Below the pieces are notes generated by a model that saw only the letters and a list, made by a program, of their open reading frames with translations, was not told where the DNA came from and made no database searches. Both the position numbers and the translations under genes were made by a program. Source: Azospirillum humicireducens (GTDB lineage Bacteria > Pseudomonadota > Alphaproteobacteria > Azospirillales > Azospirillaceae). Taken from it: a DNA stretch of 64,000 bases. Shown here in pieces: positions 22,789 to 31,834 of the stretch (the first letter of the stretch is position 1; each line of letters starts with the position of its first letter). The stretch covers positions 1,852,501 to 1,916,500 of the forward strand of contig NZ_CP015285.1 of NCBI RefSeq assembly GCF_001639105.2, given 5' to 3'.

Positions 22789-22985
22789 GCTGAGCGACTT
22801 GGCTTCAACATCGGCAAGTTCTAAAGACAACGCTTTGAACCGCCTACCGTTTTCCGCCGGGCTGTCGAGGCCCTGTCGTTCGGTGGGCGGTTTGTAGTCG
22901 CCTGGGAGGCTGCCTGTCAACCACCAAATTGCAAAAAATTAATGTCGAGCCGGCGTCTCGAATTCAGGCGGTTCCGCCACCCGGC

Positions 22986-23213
22986 TCAAGGCAGGCGATG
23001 CGCTTCCCGGCGCAGGGCTTCCAGGCGGTCGAAGCCCTGGATCATGCCCGCCGACAGCTCACGGTGATCGACGGCATCGGGGCCGCCGAAGCGGGTCAGC
23101 GTTTCTTCCAGGGCGCGGGCCAGATGCTCGGCAACGTCCAGATGCTTTTGTTCGAGCGCCAGTTCGAGTGCGGCGAGGATGCGGTCGCCGAGCCGCCGGT
23201 CGTTCGATGTCAT
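22986..23213 (-). CDS. Small acidic/helical protein of unknown function
   Basis: A 75-residue protein starting MTSNDRRLGDRILAALE. The composition (Leu, Ala, Glu, Arg) and spacing suggest two amphipathic helices. No family recognised. It ends with EALRREAHRLP. It stands alone, divergent from the exported protein at 23380-23667. Confidence 0.6.
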   Translation of the reverse strand: MTSNDRRLGDRILAALELALEQKHLDVAEHLARALEETLTRFGGPDAVDHRELSAGMIQGFDRLEALRREAHRLP

Positions 23214-23379
23214 GCGTTTCCCCAGCCCGTGAATTTATGCGGCCGGCCATCGGCCGCCCTTGCTTGGCTTGAATGCGCAGAATAGCAGGTTCGCTGCGGC
23301 GGAGCGGCGGGAATCGCACGCTGCGACATTTCGGAGGCACCTCTTCCGCTTCCGGTCCACCCCATGCGATAATCCGGCC

Positions 23380-23667
23380 ATGCCGTTCCCTGTTCCATCC
23401 CGCAGCCGTCCCATCGTCCGTCTGCTGACCGCCGGCATCGTCATGGCGTCAGGACCGTCGCTGGCCGCCTCGAACGTCTCCGCCGCACAGGCCGAGGCGA
23501 AGGAAATCGCCAAATCGATGGGCAACTGCACCCCGGCCAAGGTCGAGGTGCTGCGCTATACCGTCGGGCGCGAGGGGTCGACGACCTTCAAGATCGGCTG
23601 CAGCGAGGACAAGGACGCCTTCGTCGTCGTACAGTGCCGGTCGCGCATCTGTGCGCTGGCGCGCTGA
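23380..23667 (+). CDS. Small exported cysteine-containing protein
   Basis: A 95-residue protein with a signal peptide: basic start, hydrophobic core at about residues 12-25 and a likely cleavage after SLAA. The mature part has four cysteines (GNC, IGC, VQC, RIC), suggesting two disulfides in the periplasm. I chose the ATG at 23380; the frame extends upstream without signal-peptide logic. Function unknown. Confidence 0.65.
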   Translation: MPFPVPSRSRPIVRLLTAGIVMASGPSLAASNVSAAQAEAKEIAKSMGNCTPAKVEVLRYTVGREGSTTFKIGCSEDKDAFVVVQCRSRICALAR

Positions 23668-23809
23668 GAGCTGCCAAGGTCGAGCCGTATGGGTGAATTC
23701 ACCGCTTGTTAACTGCGGTCGCGCGCAATTGCGGGATGCGGCGGATCGGGGCCGGTGTGCACATGGCAACAGGGGCCGGATGACGATGGGGACGGAACGG
23801 ACGGCAGCG

Positions 23810-24208
23810 ATGCGGAGGTGGCTGGCCATTGCAGTGGCGGCATCGACGATGGCGTTGGCCGGCTGCACCTCGCCGCTCGGGCTGGCGGCAGCCGGCGCCG
23901 ATGTGGTGACGCTCAACGCCACCAGGAAGACCATCGGCGATCATCTGGTGTCGGCCGCGACCGGACGCGACTGTTCGATCATCAGCTTTGAGCAGAGCGG
24001 CGATTACTGTCCGGACAAGGTCGAGATCGACCGCTCGCGGGTCTATTGCTACCGCACGCTGGCCGATGTCGAGTGCCACCATATCCCCGACCCCTACCGC
24101 AATGGCAACACCGCACTCGCCAGCCCGCCGCCGGACGTCCGGACGGTGCCGCGCAAAAAGGGCTGGTTCGACGACGCCACGCCCTATATGGCGAACAACG
24201 GGACCTGA
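23810..24208 (+). CDS. Predicted lipoprotein of unknown function
   Basis: The N-terminus MRRWLAIAVAAS followed by ALAGC is a clear type II signal peptide with a lipobox; Cys would become the lipidated N-terminus. The mature part has a Cys-rich centre (GRDCS, DYCPD, VYCYRT, VECHH) and a Pro-rich tail. Upstream ATGs at 23780 and 23786 would lengthen the N-terminus by 8-10 residues and have a weak purine-rich site nearby, so the start is uncertain. It converges with the gene at 24215 with 6 bp between. Confidence 0.7.
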   Translation: MRRWLAIAVAASTMALAGCTSPLGLAAAGADVVTLNATRKTIGDHLVSAATGRDCSIISFEQSGDYCPDKVEIDRSRVYCYRTLADVECHHIPDPYRNGNTALASPPPDVRTVPRKKGWFDDATPYMANNGT

Positions 24209-24214
24209 GGGACC

Positions 24215-24670
24215 TCAGCGCACCTTCTTGGCGACGAAGGCCTTGGCGATGGCCATCATCGCCTTCTCGTGCGAAGGACCGCCGGCCGGAGCTTCATGAA
24301 CGGTGGCGCCCTTCACCGCGGCGGCCTTGCCGGCGGGGGCTGCGCGCTGGGGAACCGGGTCTCCTGAATCGCGGCCCAGCTGGTTCAGCAGATTCTCAAG
24401 CGCGTCCCGGCTGAGGCCTGAGGCGGACGGCCGCCCTCCCCCTGTGCCACCGCCGGCAGCCGGACGCGCAGCCGGGCTTCGGCTGGGCGGACGGCCGGCA
24501 CGCTCGATCGCGGCGGCGGCGATGGCCTTCAGGAAGGGCTGGGCGATCCCGCGCAGCAGGTCGGGATCCTCGACGGCCCAGGCCATCAGGATCTTCTGTG
24601 CGTTCATCCGGCTGCCCTTGGCCGCCAGGATCGCTTCGCGGACCTTGCCGTCGACGTAGGAATTGCTCAT
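24215..24670 (-). CDS. Protein of unknown function with Ala/Pro/Gly-rich linker
   Basis: A 151-residue protein. Residues 1-58 form a folded-looking segment (SNSYVDGKVREAILAAKGSRMNAQKILMAW), followed by a low-complexity Arg/Pro/Gly linker (about 60-85) and a helical tail with conserved-looking EKAMMAIAKAFVAKKVR. No signal peptide. I do not recognise the family. Confidence 0.65.
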   Translation of the reverse strand: MSNSYVDGKVREAILAAKGSRMNAQKILMAWAVEDPDLLRGIAQPFLKAIAAAAIERAGRPPSRSPAARPAAGGGTGGGRPSASGLSRDALENLLNQLGRDSGDPVPQRAAPAGKAAAVKGATVHEAPAGGPSHEKAMMAIAKAFVAKKVR

Positions 24671-24837
24671 CGGGATCCGTCCACCGGGATATGTCCGCCA
24701 GCCGCGTCGGGACCGCCGGAGCCACGCTGGACTGTCGGACCAACTCGGTTAACAAACGGTTGCAGCTCCCTTTGCGCTTTGCGGAAGGGATCGAAGAAGC
24801 GGTTGCCGCCGGCCGGAGAGGCGCGGATAGTGGCGGG

Positions 24838-25491
24838 ATGCTGATCGAAACCTTCGCCGACCTGATCTGCCCCTGGTGCTACATCGGCAAACGTCGGCTA
24901 GACCGCGCGCTGATGCAGCGGCCGGGCCTGCGCCCGGAACTCCGCTGGCAACCGTTCCAGTTGAACCCGGACATGCCGGGGAGCGGGATGTCGCGCGACG
25001 ATTATCTGGCCGCCAAGTTCGGCGGCGGCGAACGGGCCCGGCAGATTCACCGGGTGGTGGAGGATACGGCGGCGCGCGACGGGCTGCCGCTGGCGCTCGA
25101 CCGCATCCGGCGAACGCCCAACAGCTTCGACGCGCACCGACTGGTCCGGATCGCCGGGCGCCAGGGGATGGGCAACGCCATGGCCGATGCGCTGTTCACC
25201 GCCTATTTCGTCGAGGGGGTCGACATCGGCGACCGCGATGCGCTGGCAAGCGTCGCCGCCGGGCTGGGATTGGATTTCGCCGAGACACGGCGCCAGCTGT
25301 CCACCGACGCCGAATCGGCTTCCGTGCATGCCGCCGACGCACTGGCCCGCCAGATGGGGCTGCAGGCCGTGCCCTGCTATATCTTCAACCGCCGCTACGC
25401 GCTGTCCGGCGCGCAGGAGCCGGCGAGTTTCCTGCCGCTGCTCGACCTCGGCAGCGAGGAGCCGGAGAACCTGTCGGTCGTTTCCGGCTGA
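24838..25491 (+). CDS. DsbA-family oxidoreductase (FrnE/2-hydroxychromene isomerase type)
   Basis: A 217-residue thioredoxin-fold protein without a signal peptide, so cytosolic. The CxxC motif is CPWC in ADLICPWCYIGKRRL near residue 10, followed by the helical insertion typical of the FrnE/HCCA isomerase branch, with the cis-Pro loop QAVPCYIFNRRY toward the C-terminus. Such proteins act in polyketide maturation or general thiol chemistry; the substrate cannot be read from sequence. Start ATG at 24838. It converges on prpE across a shared hairpin. Confidence 0.88.
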   Translation: MLIETFADLICPWCYIGKRRLDRALMQRPGLRPELRWQPFQLNPDMPGSGMSRDDYLAAKFGGGERARQIHRVVEDTAARDGLPLALDRIRRTPNSFDAHRLVRIAGRQGMGNAMADALFTAYFVEGVDIGDRDALASVAAGLGLDFAETRRQLSTDAESASVHAADALARQMGLQAVPCYIFNRRYALSGAQEPASFLPLLDLGSEEPENLSVVSG

Positions 25492-25506
25492 GGCCCTGGA
25501 ATGAGA

Positions 25507-25530
25507 AAGGGCGGCCCGTAAGCCGCCCTT
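25507..25530. terminator. Bidirectional hairpin terminator between the DsbA gene and prpE
   Basis: Perfect 9-bp stem AAGGGCGGC/GCCGCCCTT with a 6-nt loop, placed between two converging genes. The A/T-ending arms give short T-rich tracts on either strand. Confidence 0.7.
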
Positions 25531-25545
25531 CCCCTGTCCACCCAA

Positions 25546-27483
25546 TCAGGCCGGCGTGCTGCTGGTCTTGGCGTAGCCCAGAGTCTTCAGCGCGTCGGCG
25601 ATTTCCGGCAGGATGCCCGGATCGTCGATGGTCGCCGGCATCTTGTAGTCCTGGCTGTCGGCGATCTTCTGCATGGTGCCGCGCAGGATCTTGCCCGACC
25701 GGGTCTTCGGCAGGCGGTCGACCACCAGGGCCCGCTTGAAGTCGGCGACCGGCCCGATCTGCTCGCGCACCAGCTGGACAACCTCCTTGACGATCTCCTC
25801 ATGCGGGCGGGTGACTCCGGCCTTCAGGCAGACGAAGCCAAGCGGCACCTGCCCCTTCAGGTCGTCGGCGACGCCGATCACCGCGCATTCGGCGACGTCC
25901 TTGTGGCTCGACAGAACCTCTTCCATGGCGCCGGTGGACAGGCGGTGGCCAGCGACGTTGATGATGTCGTCGGTGCGGGCCATGACATAGACATAGCCGT
26001 CATCGTCGATGAAGCCGGCATCGCCGGTCTGGTAATAGCCGGGGTAATCGGCGAGGTAGGACTTCTTGAAGCGCTCGTCGGCGTTCCACAAGGTCGGCAG
26101 CGTGCCGGGAGGAAGCGGCAGCTTGACGCAGATGGCGCCGATGTCGCCGCGCGGAACCTCCTTCAGCTCGGCGTTCAGAACCCGCACGTCCCAGCCCGGC
26201 ATCGGACGGGTGGCTGAGCCGTACTTGATCGGGAACAGGTGAACGCCCAGCGGGTTGCCGGAGATCGCCCAGCCGGTCTCCGTCTGCCACCAGTGGTCGA
26301 TCACCGGAACCTTCAGATTGTCCTCCGCCCAGTGCAGGGTGTCCGGATCCGACCGTTCGCCGGCCAGGAACAGGGCGCGGAAATGCGACAGGTCGTACTT
26401 CTTCAGGTGATTGGCGTCCGGATCCTCGCGCTTGATGGCGCGGAAGGCGGTGGGGGCGGTGAACAGCGTGCCGATCTTGTGCTGCTCGATCACGCGCCAG
26501 AAGGTGCCGGGATCGGGGGTGCCGACCGGCTTGCCTTCGAACACCACAGTGGTGCAGCCGGTCAGCAGCGGCGCATACACGATGTAGGAATGGCCGACGA
26601 CCCAGCCCACGTCCGACGCCGCCCAATACACTTCGCCGGGCTTGACGTTGTAGATGTTGGTCATGGTCCAGCGCAGCGCCACCGCATGGCCGCCATTGTC
26701 GCGCACCACGCCCTTGGGCTGGCCGGTCGTGCCGGAGGTGTAGAGGATGTAGAGTGGATCGGTGGCCTTGACGGGCACGCATTCCGCCGGCTCGGCCTTC
26801 GCCACGGCTTCCATCCAGTCGACGTCGCGGCCGGCGATCAGCGTCGCGGTCTCCTGCGGGCGCTGCCAGACGATGACGCTGGCGGGCTTGTGCGCCGACT
26901 GTTCGATGGCGGCGTCCAGCATCGGCTTGTACTTGACGATGCGGTTCGGCTCGATGCCGCAGGAGGCCGAGACGATGGCCTTCGGTTTGGCGTCGTCGAT
27001 GCGGGTCGCCAGCTCATGCGGGGCGAAGCCGCCGAACACCACGGAATGGACGGCACCCAGACGGGCGCAGGCCAGCATGGCGACGACCGATTGCGGGATC
27101 ATCGGCATGTAGAGGAGGACGCGGTCGCCCTTCTCCACGCCCTGGGCGCGCAGCGCGCCGGCGAAGCGGGCGACCTGGTCCTGCAGTTCGGCATAGGTGA
27201 TGGTCTGGACGGTCTGGGTGACCGGGCTGTCATAGATGATCGCCGCCTGGGCGCCGCGCCCGTCTTCCACATGGCGGTCCACCGCGTTGTAGCAGGTGTT
27301 CAGCTCGCCGCCGGTGAACCAGCGGTAGAAGGGCGCGTTGCTGTCGTCCAGCACCTTGTCCCACGGCTTGAACCAGGAGATGTCCTTCGCCGCCTCGCCC
27401 CAGAACCCGGCAGGGTCCGACAGGGAACGGGCATGCATCTGGTCGAAAAGCTCTGCAGTCGTGGTGCTGGCGGTCGGGCTCAT
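25546..27483 (-). CDS. prpE: Propionate--CoA ligase
   Basis: Activates propionate to propionyl-CoA through an acyl-AMP. The 645-residue AMP-forming ligase has FYRWFTGGELNTCYNAVDRH at the N-terminus, the nucleotide loop LYTSGTTGQPKGVVRD, DNGGHAVAL, the YQTGDAGF hinge region and the C-terminal RSGKIL with the Lys that is usually acetylated. The NTCYNAVDRH and RDNGGH signatures favour PrpE over acetyl-CoA synthetase. Product would be handled by carboxylase, the epimerase at 4006-4410 and mutase. Start ATG at 27483; the 186-bp upstream gap holds the promoter. Confidence 0.93.
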   Translation of the reverse strand: MSPTASTTTAELFDQMHARSLSDPAGFWGEAAKDISWFKPWDKVLDDSNAPFYRWFTGGELNTCYNAVDRHVEDGRGAQAAIIYDSPVTQTVQTITYAELQDQVARFAGALRAQGVEKGDRVLLYMPMIPQSVVAMLACARLGAVHSVVFGGFAPHELATRIDDAKPKAIVSASCGIEPNRIVKYKPMLDAAIEQSAHKPASVIVWQRPQETATLIAGRDVDWMEAVAKAEPAECVPVKATDPLYILYTSGTTGQPKGVVRDNGGHAVALRWTMTNIYNVKPGEVYWAASDVGWVVGHSYIVYAPLLTGCTTVVFEGKPVGTPDPGTFWRVIEQHKIGTLFTAPTAFRAIKREDPDANHLKKYDLSHFRALFLAGERSDPDTLHWAEDNLKVPVIDHWWQTETGWAISGNPLGVHLFPIKYGSATRPMPGWDVRVLNAELKEVPRGDIGAICVKLPLPPGTLPTLWNADERFKKSYLADYPGYYQTGDAGFIDDDGYVYVMARTDDIINVAGHRLSTGAMEEVLSSHKDVAECAVIGVADDLKGQVPLGFVCLKAGVTRPHEEIVKEVVQLVREQIGPVADFKRALVVDRLPKTRSGKILRGTMQKIADSQDYKMPATIDDPGILPEIADALKTLGYAKTSSTPA

Positions 27484-27669
27484 GGCAGGGCGTCCCTCAT
27501 TCTATTTTGGTACTATTCGGTGCGCATTTCCTCTCGGCCGCGAAACGATCAGTTCCGCAGCCTCCACAATCTGCGACAAAAGCATAAGTGCAGGCAAATG
27601 TCTGAAGGTCGGGGGTGCGGCGAGCTGTCGCATTCCCCGTTCGTGAAACGCCGTTCCGAAACCTGGAAT

Positions 27670-28131
27670 TCAAAAGGATACGCAGACCGGCCTTATGGCG
27701 AGTCCGACCGACTGCTGGTGGAAACGCTCCTTGTACGATTCGACGATTTCGCGGATGAGCGACAGCGTCGCCGGTCCTCCTTCGGCCAGCAGGGTCAGCA
27801 CCTTGCTCGGCTCCCGGATCAGCCGGCCGGACTCGCTGTCGCGCCAATGGCCGGAGGCGTCGATGACGGTCAGGCCGTTGGGAAAGCGCGGCGTCACCTC
27901 CCCATCCAGGAAATCGGCCCAGTCGCGCTCGCTGACACCGACATCCGCACCGATGTTGCGGCCGAAGAACAGCTGCGCCTCGATCATCGGGGCGGCGGAA
28001 TAGGCTTCGCACGCGAGCGGAGCCGCGGCCGGAGCGAAGGCGGGCTGCGTGGGGGCCAGCTGTGCCGCGGCCGGCACGCTCAGCAGCAGGAGCGGGAGAA
28101 GAACGGACGGCAGAATCGGGACGGGACGCAT
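27670..28131 (-). CDS. Exported DUF3574 protein
   Basis: A 153-residue protein with a signal peptide (hydrophobic LLPLLLLSVPAAAQ) and a mature domain matching DUF3574: QLFFGRNIG, VSERDWADFLDGEVTPRFP, GLTVIDASGHWRD and EPSKVLTLL. The family is periplasmic and of unknown function. Start ATG at 28131; divergent from the gene at 28237. Confidence 0.85.
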   Translation of the reverse strand: MRPVPILPSVLLPLLLLSVPAAAQLAPTQPAFAPAAAPLACEAYSAAPMIEAQLFFGRNIGADVGVSERDWADFLDGEVTPRFPNGLTVIDASGHWRDSESGRLIREPSKVLTLLAEGGPATLSLIREIVESYKERFHQQSVGLAIRPVCVSF

Positions 28132-28236
28132 CGGCGAGTCTCCGTTCGGGTGAGGGATGGCGCGTCAAGTCAGGCGGGTGGTGCGAGGATCAGCGATGCA
28201 CTGGTCAGGACGCCCCCGGACCGTTATGCATGGATC

Positions 28237-28602
28237 ATGGCCATCGATCCACCCATCACCGGGATTCGCCCGATCCTGACCGTCGTCCACGGCAACGGCG
28301 AGCGCCTGATCGTGGCCCGCCTCACCAACCTGGGCGGCGGCAGCCAGTCCAACCGCTTCGTCCTGCGCCGAGCCGACTTCCGCGCACCGTGGGAGCAGCC
28401 GGAGAAGGGCTATTTCGGCTATGCGGAGGTCGCCCGCGCGCTGGACGCCAATGGCTGGCGCGGCTGCAGCATCGAAGCGATGGCGACCACCGACCTGGAG
28501 GAACGCCGCGCCCGCCAGCTCGCCCGCAAGAAACTGCACCTGCAATGCGTCGAGGCGGCGATCCGGCGGGCGCAGGAGTCGGAAATGCCTGGAAGGGCGT
28601 AG
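28237..28602 (+). CDS. Small protein of unknown function
   Basis: A 121-residue protein from the ATG at 28237 (MAIDPPITGIRPILTVVHG). It has an N-terminal beta-rich segment (VVHGNGERLIVARLTNLGGG) and a basic helical C-terminus (ERRARQLARKKLHLQCVEAA). No signal peptide or recognised domain. The much longer frame running upstream is antisense to prpE and rejected. It converges with the Rrf2 gene, 9 bp apart. Confidence 0.65.
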   Translation: MAIDPPITGIRPILTVVHGNGERLIVARLTNLGGGSQSNRFVLRRADFRAPWEQPEKGYFGYAEVARALDANGWRGCSIEAMATTDLEERRARQLARKKLHLQCVEAAIRRAQESEMPGRA

Positions 28603-28611
28603 GAACCAGGC

Positions 28612-29049
28612 TCACCGTTTCCCCAGCGCCGTCATCCGCCTGTCGAAATCGGCGGCGAGGTCGGCAAGCGTCACCTGGCCCAGGTGGCGGACAAGAACCG
28701 CCTCGGCCTCGCGCAGCGCCCCGTCCAGGGCGGCATTGACGGCCTGCTCCACCAGACAGCTCGGCTCGTCCGCCGTCGGGCCGATGGCGAAGATCCCCGG
28801 TTCCCCCAATGCGCGGTGGATATCGAGCAGGGTGATCGCGCCAAGCGGCTGCGCCAGCCGCCAGCCGCCGCCATGGCCCTTTTCCGACCGGACATGGCCG
28901 GCATCGCGCAGCCCCGCCATGGTCCGGCGGATGACCACCGGATTCGTGTTCAGCATCACGGCGATCGCCTCCGACGTCAGGGCGCCCTCATGCCGGTCCA
29001 TGTGGATCAGCACATGCAGCATGCGGGAAAGGCGGCTGTCCTGTCGCAT
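28612..29049 (-). CDS. Rrf2-family transcriptional regulator
   Basis: A 145-residue winged-helix regulator: MRQDSRLSRMLHVLIHM at the start, recognition-helix region AVMLNTNPVVIRRTMAGLRDAG and wing GHGGGWRLAQP. The only Cys is in SCLVEQAV, so the three-Cys Fe-S site of IscR/NsrR is absent; single-Cys members often sense thiol or electrophile stress. It is transcribed divergently from a thioredoxin-reductase-like flavoprotein, a pairing seen elsewhere, and the intergenic inverted repeat is the likely operator. Confidence 0.92.
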   Translation of the reverse strand: MRQDSRLSRMLHVLIHMDRHEGALTSEAIAVMLNTNPVVIRRTMAGLRDAGHVRSEKGHGGGWRLAQPLGAITLLDIHRALGEPGIFAIGPTADEPSCLVEQAVNAALDGALREAEAVLVRHLGQVTLADLAADFDRRMTALGKR

Positions 29050-29107
29050 CGCTGCTCGGTTCCTTCCAGTGACGCGTCGGGTGGCCGGTCAAATCAGGCC
29101 ACTTCAG

Positions 29108-29147
29108 AAGTTACATGGCACATTGACCGCAGCCTTTCATGTAACTT
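29108..29147. promoter_or_regulatory. Perfect 10-bp inverted repeat, likely Rrf2 operator
   Basis: AAGTTACATG (29108-29117) and CATGTAACTT (29138-29147) are exact reverse complements separated by 20 bp. They sit between the divergent regulator and flavoprotein genes, and the right arm overlaps the -10 region of a candidate promoter for the flavoprotein. Binding of the Rrf2 protein here would control both directions. Confidence 0.65.
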
Positions 29148-29151
29148 ATCG
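29123..29151 (+). promoter_or_regulatory. Candidate sigma-70 promoter of the flavoprotein gene
   Basis: TTGACC (29123-29128) and TTATCG (29146-29151) are separated by 17 bp and lie between and across the inverted-repeat arms. The -35 is strong, the -10 weak, as expected for a repressed promoter. Confidence 0.45.
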
Positions 29152-29207
29152 TGTGTCGTGACTGGGCGCGGACGGTGCGCCCGGCCAATGCGAGGAAAGG
29201 CACGGTC

Positions 29208-30140
29208 ATGAACGGAAACGACAGGACGACCTACGACGCCATCGTCATCGGCGGCAGCTATGCCGGCATCGCCGCCGCGCTTCAGCTGGTCCGCGCCCGG
29301 CGTCGGGTGCTGGTGATCGACGAGGGGGTGCGGCGCAACCGCTTCGCCGCCCACTCGCACGGCTTCCTCGGCCAGGACGGCCGTCCGCCGGGAGACATCG
29401 CCGCCGAGGCCCGCGGACAGCTGATGCGTTACCCAACTGTCACCTGGAAGACCGGCAGGGCCGAGGATGCCGCACGGACGACCGGGGGATTTCAGATCAT
29501 CGATTCGGACGGCATCGGACACCGGGCACGCCGGCTGCTGCTGGCCGTCGGCGTGGTCGACGAGTTGCCGGCGATCCCCGGCCTGCAGGACCGTTGGGGC
29601 CGCTCCGTCTTCCATTGCCCCTACTGCCACGGCTACGAACTGATGCAGGGGCGGATCGGCGTCATCGCCGTATCCGGACAGTCGATGCACCATGCTCTGA
29701 TGCTGCCGGACTGGGGACCGACGACACTGCTTCTGAACGGGACGTTCGAGCCCGACGCCGACCAGTCGGCCCATCTGGCGCGGCGCGGAGTCGCCGTCGA
29801 GACCGGCAGCATCACCGGGATCGCCGGCGATCCGGCGGAGGTCAGGCTTACCGACGGGCGGGTTCTGCCCTTCGCCGGCCTGTTCGTGCTGCCGCGAAGC
29901 CGCATCGGAAGTCCACTCGCCGCCCAGCTGGGATGCGCAACCGAGGACGGGCCGCTCGGCACCCACATCCGGGTCGATGCGATGCAGGAGACCAGCGTCC
30001 CCGGCGTCTTCGCCTGCGGCGACGCGGCACGGGCGGCGGGATCGGTGGCGCTGGCCGTCGGTGCCGGCACGATGGCCGGGACCGCGCTGCACCGGTCGCT
30101 GCTGTTCTGCGAGGACGAGGCCCTGTTCGCCCGCCGCTAA
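29208..30140 (+). CDS. NAD(P)/FAD-dependent oxidoreductase, thioredoxin-reductase-like
   Basis: A 310-residue two-dinucleotide-binding flavoprotein: N-terminal FAD site DAIVIGGSYAGIAAALQL, a redox-active CxxC in FHCPYCHGYE at about residues 143-152, and a C-terminal FAD motif PGVFACGDAA. CPYC replaces the CATC of thioredoxin reductase and there is a degraded NADPH Rossmann motif (IGVIAVSGQSMHH), so the partner may be a small thiol compound or a different protein. Start ATG at 29208. It overlaps the convergent argO by 4 bp. Confidence 0.9.
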   Translation: MNGNDRTTYDAIVIGGSYAGIAAALQLVRARRRVLVIDEGVRRNRFAAHSHGFLGQDGRPPGDIAAEARGQLMRYPTVTWKTGRAEDAARTTGGFQIIDSDGIGHRARRLLLAVGVVDELPAIPGLQDRWGRSVFHCPYCHGYELMQGRIGVIAVSGQSMHHALMLPDWGPTTLLLNGTFEPDADQSAHLARRGVAVETGSITGIAGDPAEVRLTDGRVLPFAGLFVLPRSRIGSPLAAQLGCATEDGPLGTHIRVDAMQETSVPGVFACGDAARAAGSVALAVGAGTMAGTALHRSLLFCEDEALFARR

Positions 30141-30778
30141 CCGATCAGCAATCCGGCGGCGATGGCCCACATCACCAGGGCGATGACGCCGTCCATCACC
30201 CGCCAGGACGCCGGCCGGGCGAACAGCGGGCGCAGCAGGCGGGCGCCATAGCCGAGCGCGAAGAAGAACAGGAAGGACGCCGTCATCGCCCCCAGCGCGA
30301 AGGCTCCCCGCGCGTCGGCGAAGCGGGCGGAAACGGAGCCGACCAGCACCACCGTGTCCAGATAGACATGCGGGTTCAGCCAGGTCAGCGCCAGACAGGT
30401 CAGCAGCGCCGGCAGCAGCCCCGCCGACTCCCGGTCAGCCGGCGTCAGCCCGGTTCCGCTGCGCAGGGCCGACCTGGCGCTGCGCAGGCCATAGACCAGC
30501 AGGAACGCCGCTCCGGCATAGCGCATCAGCGGCTCCAGCCATGGCCAACGCGCGCCGGCCGTGGCGAACCCGTTCACCCCGATCAGGATCAGCACCGCGT
30601 CGGACAGGGCACAGGTGGCGCAGATCGCCAGCACATGCTCGTTGCGCAGGCCCTGGCGCAGCACGAAGGCGTTCTGCGCCCCGATGGCGACGATCAGGCT
30701 GAAGCCCAGGAACAGGCCCGGCAGAAAGGCGGTGAGCAGGGCGGAGGGCTGCAGGGAGGCGGCGAAGGGGTCGGTCAT
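30137..30778 (-). CDS. argO: LysE/ArgO-family amino acid exporter
   Basis: Inner-membrane exporter of basic amino acids, 213 residues with about six helices. The LysE signature SLIVAIGAQNAFVLRQGLR lies in helix 1-2 and WLNPHVYLDTVVL in the middle. It is divergent from an ArgP-type regulator with 96 bp between, the arrangement expected for regulated arginine/lysine export, which strengthens the call. Confidence 0.9.
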   Translation of the reverse strand: MTDPFAASLQPSALLTAFLPGLFLGFSLIVAIGAQNAFVLRQGLRNEHVLAICATCALSDAVLILIGVNGFATAGARWPWLEPLMRYAGAAFLLVYGLRSARSALRSGTGLTPADRESAGLLPALLTCLALTWLNPHVYLDTVVLVGSVSARFADARGAFALGAMTASFLFFFALGYGARLLRPLFARPASWRVMDGVIALVMWAIAAGLLIG

Positions 30779-30874
30779 GGCACGGTTCCGGAGTCGGTGG
30801 ATGCCAATCCGCTACCATCGGGCCGCCCCTTGCCCTACTTAACACTCCTTGCCTAGATTAAGCAGAGCTAATCC

Positions 30875-31774
30875 ATGCTGGACTATCCGCTGCTGGCGGC
30901 ACTGGCCGCCGTGATCCGCACCGGCAGCTTCGAACGCGCCGCCCAGCAATTGCACGTCACGCCGTCGGCGGTGTCGCAGCGGGTCAAGCTGCTGGAGGAA
31001 CGGTTGGGCAGCGTCCTGGTGGTCCGCGGGCAACCCTGCACCGGGACGGCCGCCGGCCAACGCCTGTGCCAGCATGTGGAGCGGGTTGCCCTGCTGGAAA
31101 GCGAACTGCGCGGCGCCCTGCCCGGACTGAGTCCGGCGGAGGGGCCGACCACCCTGCGCATCGCGGTGAACGCCGACAGCCTCGCCACCTGGTTCGTCGC
31201 GGCGATGGCCGAACTGCCCGATTGCCTGTTCGATCTGGTTCTGGACGACCAGGACCACAGCGCCGAATGGCTGCGCAAGGGCGAGGTGCTGGCCGCCGTC
31301 ACCGCCAGCGCGGCACCGGTCCCCGGCTGCAACAGCCATCCGCTGGGCGCGCTGCGCTACCGCGCCACCGCAAGCCCCGACTACATGCGCCGTCATTTTC
31401 CGGACGGCGTGACGGCCGACGCCCTGTCCCGCGCGCCCTGCCTGACCTTCAACCGCAAGGACCGGCTGCAGGCGCAATGGCTGCGCACGGTGCTGGGCGA
31501 CCGCGATTCGCAAACGCCGACTCCGCCCACCCATTGGCTGCCCTCCACCCACGCCTTCGTCGACGGGGCGCTGGCCGGGCTGGGATGGGGCATGAATCCC
31601 GACCCGCTGGTGGCCGACCATCTCGCCGCCGGCCGGCTGGTGGAGCTGGTGCCGGGCCATCCGTTGGACGTGCCGCTCCATTGGCAGCAGAGCCGCATCG
31701 CCGGAACCGCGCTGGCCGAGCTGTCGCGTGCCGTGCTGCGCGCCGGCCGGCGGGCGCTGCAGGACTCCGCATGA
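30875..31774 (+). CDS. argP: LysR-family regulator ArgP
   Basis: A 299-residue LysR-type regulator with the N-terminal helix-turn-helix GSFERAAQQLHVTPSAVSQRVKLLEE and an effector-binding domain. The first residues MLDYPLLAALAAVIRTGSFE match ArgP (IciA). In E. coli ArgP with arginine or lysine controls argO; the divergent argO here supports that role. The 96-bp intergenic region contains T-rich dyads (for example GATTA/TAATC at 30856-30873) that could be its site. Confidence 0.9.
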   Translation: MLDYPLLAALAAVIRTGSFERAAQQLHVTPSAVSQRVKLLEERLGSVLVVRGQPCTGTAAGQRLCQHVERVALLESELRGALPGLSPAEGPTTLRIAVNADSLATWFVAAMAELPDCLFDLVLDDQDHSAEWLRKGEVLAAVTASAAPVPGCNSHPLGALRYRATASPDYMRRHFPDGVTADALSRAPCLTFNRKDRLQAQWLRTVLGDRDSQTPTPPTHWLPSTHAFVDGALAGLGWGMNPDPLVADHLAAGRLVELVPGHPLDVPLHWQQSRIAGTALAELSRAVLRAGRRALQDSA

Positions 31775-31834
31775 GGACTTTGCCCGCGGCGCGTGCGCGC
31801 TTATATGGATCCAACCAATCTCTGGAGGGATTCG

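Noticed and set aside
26239..28602. A 787-codon plus-strand frame upstream of the small gene at 28237
   Set aside because: Most of it is antisense to prpE and the DUF3574 gene; only the last 121 codons are accepted as a gene.
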